A DNA stretch of 34,905 nt from Aestuariivita sp. (lineage in GTDB: Bacteria > Pseudomonadota > Alphaproteobacteria > Rhodobacterales > Rhodobacteraceae). The stretch spans positions 1-34,905 of the forward strand of contig JAPORY010000010.1 in NCBI GenBank assembly GCA_026709985.1. The letters are read 5' to 3'. The notes beneath the pieces were generated by a model. The model was not told the DNA's origin. It did not search any database and saw only the letters and a list, made by a program, of their open reading frames with translations. This document shows positions 32,924 through 34,905 of this stretch, piece by piece; the first letter of the stretch is position 1; each line of letters begins with the position of its first letter. Position numbers and translations under genes: made by a program.

Positions 32924-34267
32924 ATGCATTTAGGCTCCCAAGCTCAAGCGGTAATGCTCCTCACGGTGTCGTTTGGAAAATCTGACAAATCCGGAGCAAA
33001 GCCGCTTTCTACGAAAGAATGGGCGCGTTTTGCGGTCTGGTTGAGGGACCATGATCTTGATCCATCAGCCCTTTTGAAGGGCGATGTGCAGACGCTGCTT
33101 ACTGGCTGGATGGATCGAGCAATAACACTATCGAGGTTATCGAGCCTTTTGGATCGCGGGGGAGCACTTGGCCTGGCGCTTGAGAAATGGCAGCGAGCAG
33201 GTCTTTGGATCATCATTCGGTCAGATCCAGAGTATCCGGAGCGACTGAAACGTCGACTGCGGTTAGAATCCCCTCCTGTTATGTTTGGCTGTGGCAACAA
33301 AAAGCTGCTCGGGCGCGGCGGGATCGCCGTTGTTGGCTCTCGAGATGCAGATCAGGATGACATTGCTTTTGCCGAGAATCTCGGGAACTCCGCCACGAAG
33401 CAGGGATATTCGGTCGTCTCGGGCGCCGCACGCGGAGTTGATGAGAGTGGAATGTTCGGGGCTCTGAAGAACGAGGGAACTGCAATCGGCGTAATGGCAG
33501 ATAGCTTACTGCGCACGGCGACGGCCGCCAAATTCCGTAAGTATATTCTTGCGGGTGATCTGGTGTTGATAACCCCTTTCAACCCTGAAGCAGGATTCAA
33601 TGTCGGTAACGCAATGTCTCGGAATCGATATATCTATTGCCTCGCAGATGCAGCCGTAGTGGTAAGCAGCACTCCCAATAAGGGAGGCACTTGGAATGGG
33701 GCCATTGAGGATCTCAAAGCCGCTTGGGTGCCCCTCTGGGTCAAACCCACCACGAACGCAAAATCAGGGAACTTCGAACTTGTCCAAAAGGGGGCTCATT
33801 GGTTTCCCGACGACCTAAGTTCGCTCGCGTGCTTGCTGAATGGTTCATCTGACCGGACTGCTGAAGACAGGAGCGTTGACCTCCCCTTATTTGAAACTGA
33901 AGCACCTCCCTCAGCAACGACAGAATCAGCGGTCGAGATCTCCGAGCCTCTGGAACTGAACAGTGGGTCGCCAGAGGTACAACAGGAAAAGGCTGACGCT
34001 GTTGAGCCTGTTGCCGAAACCAAACCAGATCTGGTCGATGTGGATTTCTACACTTTGTTCCTGAACCAAATGCTCGATATCACAGGAAACGATCCGGGGA
34101 AGGTCGAAGAAATCGCCGTGCAATTGGAACTCGAAAAGTCACAGGTCAACACTTGGCTGAAACGGGGTGTGGCGGACGGAAAGATTAAGAAGTTGACGAG
34201 ACCCGTAAGATACCAGTCAACTGCAAGCGTACGACAGCAAGCGTCGCTGTTTGGTGACGATGGTTGA
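32924..34267 (+). CDS. DprA/Smf-like SLOG-domain protein with C-terminal winged helix
   Basis: This 447-residue protein is longer than typical DprA. An N-terminal helical region (1-95) precedes YPERLKRRLRLESPPVMFGCG, the DprA entry motif, then the Rossmann-like core GIAVVGSRDAD, SVVSGAARGVDESGMFGAL (the S-G-x-A-x-G-x-D element) and NAMSRNRYIYCLADAAVVVSS with the R-N-R pair. The usual SGSLITA loop reads NKGGTWNGAIEDL. A linker rich in Glu, Pro and Ser (about 320-370) leads to a winged helix (EEIAVQLELEKSQVNTWLKR) at about 395-430. DprA binds ssDNA and loads RecA; SLOG relatives can bind nucleotide signals. It is adjacent to the RecQ fusion (stop-start spacing one base), so joint action is likely. 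Confidence 0.88.
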   Translation: MHLGSQAQAVMLLTVSFGKSDKSGAKPLSTKEWARFAVWLRDHDLDPSALLKGDVQTLLTGWMDRAITLSRLSSLLDRGGALGLALEKWQRAGLWIIIRSDPEYPERLKRRLRLESPPVMFGCGNKKLLGRGGIAVVGSRDADQDDIAFAENLGNSATKQGYSVVSGAARGVDESGMFGALKNEGTAIGVMADSLLRTATAAKFRKYILAGDLVLITPFNPEAGFNVGNAMSRNRYIYCLADAAVVVSSTPNKGGTWNGAIEDLKAAWVPLWVKPTTNAKSGNFELVQKGAHWFPDDLSSLACLLNGSSDRTAEDRSVDLPLFETEAPPSATTESAVEISEPLELNSGSPEVQQEKADAVEPVAETKPDLVDVDFYTLFLNQMLDITGNDPGKVEEIAVQLELEKSQVNTWLKRGVADGKIKKLTRPVRYQSTASVRQQASLFGDDG

Positions 34268-34360
34268 AGGGTGATTGCCTGCCCTGCTTTCGCGCAGATT
34301 TACGCGCCCTCTTGCTTCCACAGTACTTCCATGAGGGCGATAGCAGGATTATCGCCAAAA

Positions 34361-34390
34361 TCAAAAAACCGTAACTTTTTGAAGTTACGG
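34361..34390 (-). terminator. Rho-independent terminator of the rRNA operon
   Basis: On the minus strand CCGTAACTT (34390-34382) and AAGTTACGG (34377-34369) form a perfect 9-bp stem with a 4-base loop, followed by TTTTTTGATTTT. It lies eight bases after the tRNA-fMet CCA end and ends the 23S-5S-tRNA transcript. Confidence 0.9.
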
Positions 34391-34397
34391 GCTTAAT

Positions 34398-34474
<77 letters not shown>

Positions 34475-34553
34475 CCAAAAGAGGTGTCCGTTTGCCCCAT
34501 AAACGACACCAGATTCTAACATCGCAAGAGAGATACAAAAGAACTCTTTCTAG

Positions 34554-34670
34554 GTTTGGCAGCGACCTACTCTCCCACGCCTTAAGACGCAGTACCATCG
34601 GCGCAACAGCACTTAACGGCCGGGTTCGGGATGGATCCGGGTGTTTTGCTTGCGCTATGACCACCAAACC
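34554..34670 (-). rRNA. rrf: 5S ribosomal RNA
   Basis: On the minus strand the gene begins GGTTTGGTGGTCATAGCGCA and contains ACACCCGGATCCATCCCGAA and CGATGGTACTGCGTC, all canonical 5S segments, ending GGTCGCTGCCAAACC, which pairs with the 5' end. About 117 nt, complete. Confidence 0.95.
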
Positions 34671-34752
34671 AAGAAAGAGTTCTGCCATTCAAATTCACAT
34701 CAAAAAGGGGAACACATGCTTCGAGTCGCAGAAGTCTCCTGACTTCTACTGA

Positions 34753-34905
34753 ATCAAATCAAGCCGATCGGGCAATTAGTACCGGTCAACTGAACATGTT
34801 ACCATGCTTACATCTCCGGCCTATCGACGTGGTGGTCTTCCACGGCCCTTAGGGATACCTTGTTTCGAGGGGGGCTTCCCGCTTAGATGCCTTCAGCGGT
34901 TATCC
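34753..34905 (-). rRNA. rrl: 23S ribosomal RNA, 3' end only
   Basis: The last about 150 nt of 23S lie on the minus strand, including GGATAACCGCTGAAGGCATC, TAAGCGGGAAGCC and the closing ACCGGTACTAATTGCCCGAT region. The rest of the gene is beyond the right edge of the window. The 3' end position is approximate. Confidence 0.95.

Noticed and set aside
34330-34357. GGCGAT/ATCGCC inverted repeat after the DprA-like gene as a plus-strand terminator
   Set aside because: There is no T tract on the plus strand after it; the A-rich stretch that follows belongs to the minus-strand rRNA terminator.

Overview
The window looks like alphaproteobacterial chromosome of moderate GC. The strongest pointers are a minus-strand rRNA operon end in the order 23S-5S-tRNA-fMet (the usual alphaproteobacterial order), a glycerol ABC-transporter operon of the rhizobial glpVSTPQ type, and a TRAP transporter beside hydantoinase genes. 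A marine lineage is possible but is only a guess from the catabolic gene mix.

Left part (1-14080). At the edge lies a minus-strand DNA methyltransferase remnant, followed by an IS200/IS605-like hairpin. A seven-gene plus-strand catabolic cluster follows (dctP-dctQ-dctM, hyuA-hyuB, a class I glutamine-amidotransferase-like hydrolase and a class V aminotransferase-like PLP enzyme). It probably imports a carboxylate or cyclic amide and opens or deamidates it. Next come a minus-strand Prx5-like peroxiredoxin, a divergent FAD-dependent ferredoxin-reductase-like gene and the housekeeping gene rsmD. From 12.2 to 14.0 kb there are only decayed genes: an XRE regulator, an unrecognised aromatic-rich gene and the C-terminal end of an MMPL/RND exporter.

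Middle and right part (14081-34442). A 45-nt copy of the 3' half of tRNA-fMet at 14081-14125 is a direct repeat of the 3' half of the intact tRNA-fMet at 34398-34474. A relic of the N-terminus of a tyrosine integrase sits just inside it. I read the 20 kb between as a decayed genomic island with attL at 14081 and attR in the tRNA gene. It carries (i) a complete glycerol regulon: glpD-glpR divergent from glpV-S-T-P-Q, a DUF2160 membrane protein and glpK; (ii) a Fic AMP-transferase; (iii) an excisionase relic; (iv) a RES toxin with a frameshifted Xre/MbcA antitoxin; (v) a DUF2188 pseudogene and other broken genes; and (vi) an operon with a broken XRE regulator, a small CxxC protein, a RecQ-family helicase fused to a phosphoribosyltransferase domain, and a DprA/SLOG protein. 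The last operon is the best candidate for a little-described system, probably nucleic-acid surveillance or defence. The intact tRNA-fMet, 5S and 23S genes close the window on the minus strand.

The two glycerol ATPases show complementary loss of catalytic motifs, so the transporter should have one canonical and one degenerate ATP site. Several relic genes are broken by a single in-frame TAG or a one-base frameshift. Intact genes here also end in TAG, so this is decay and not recoding.
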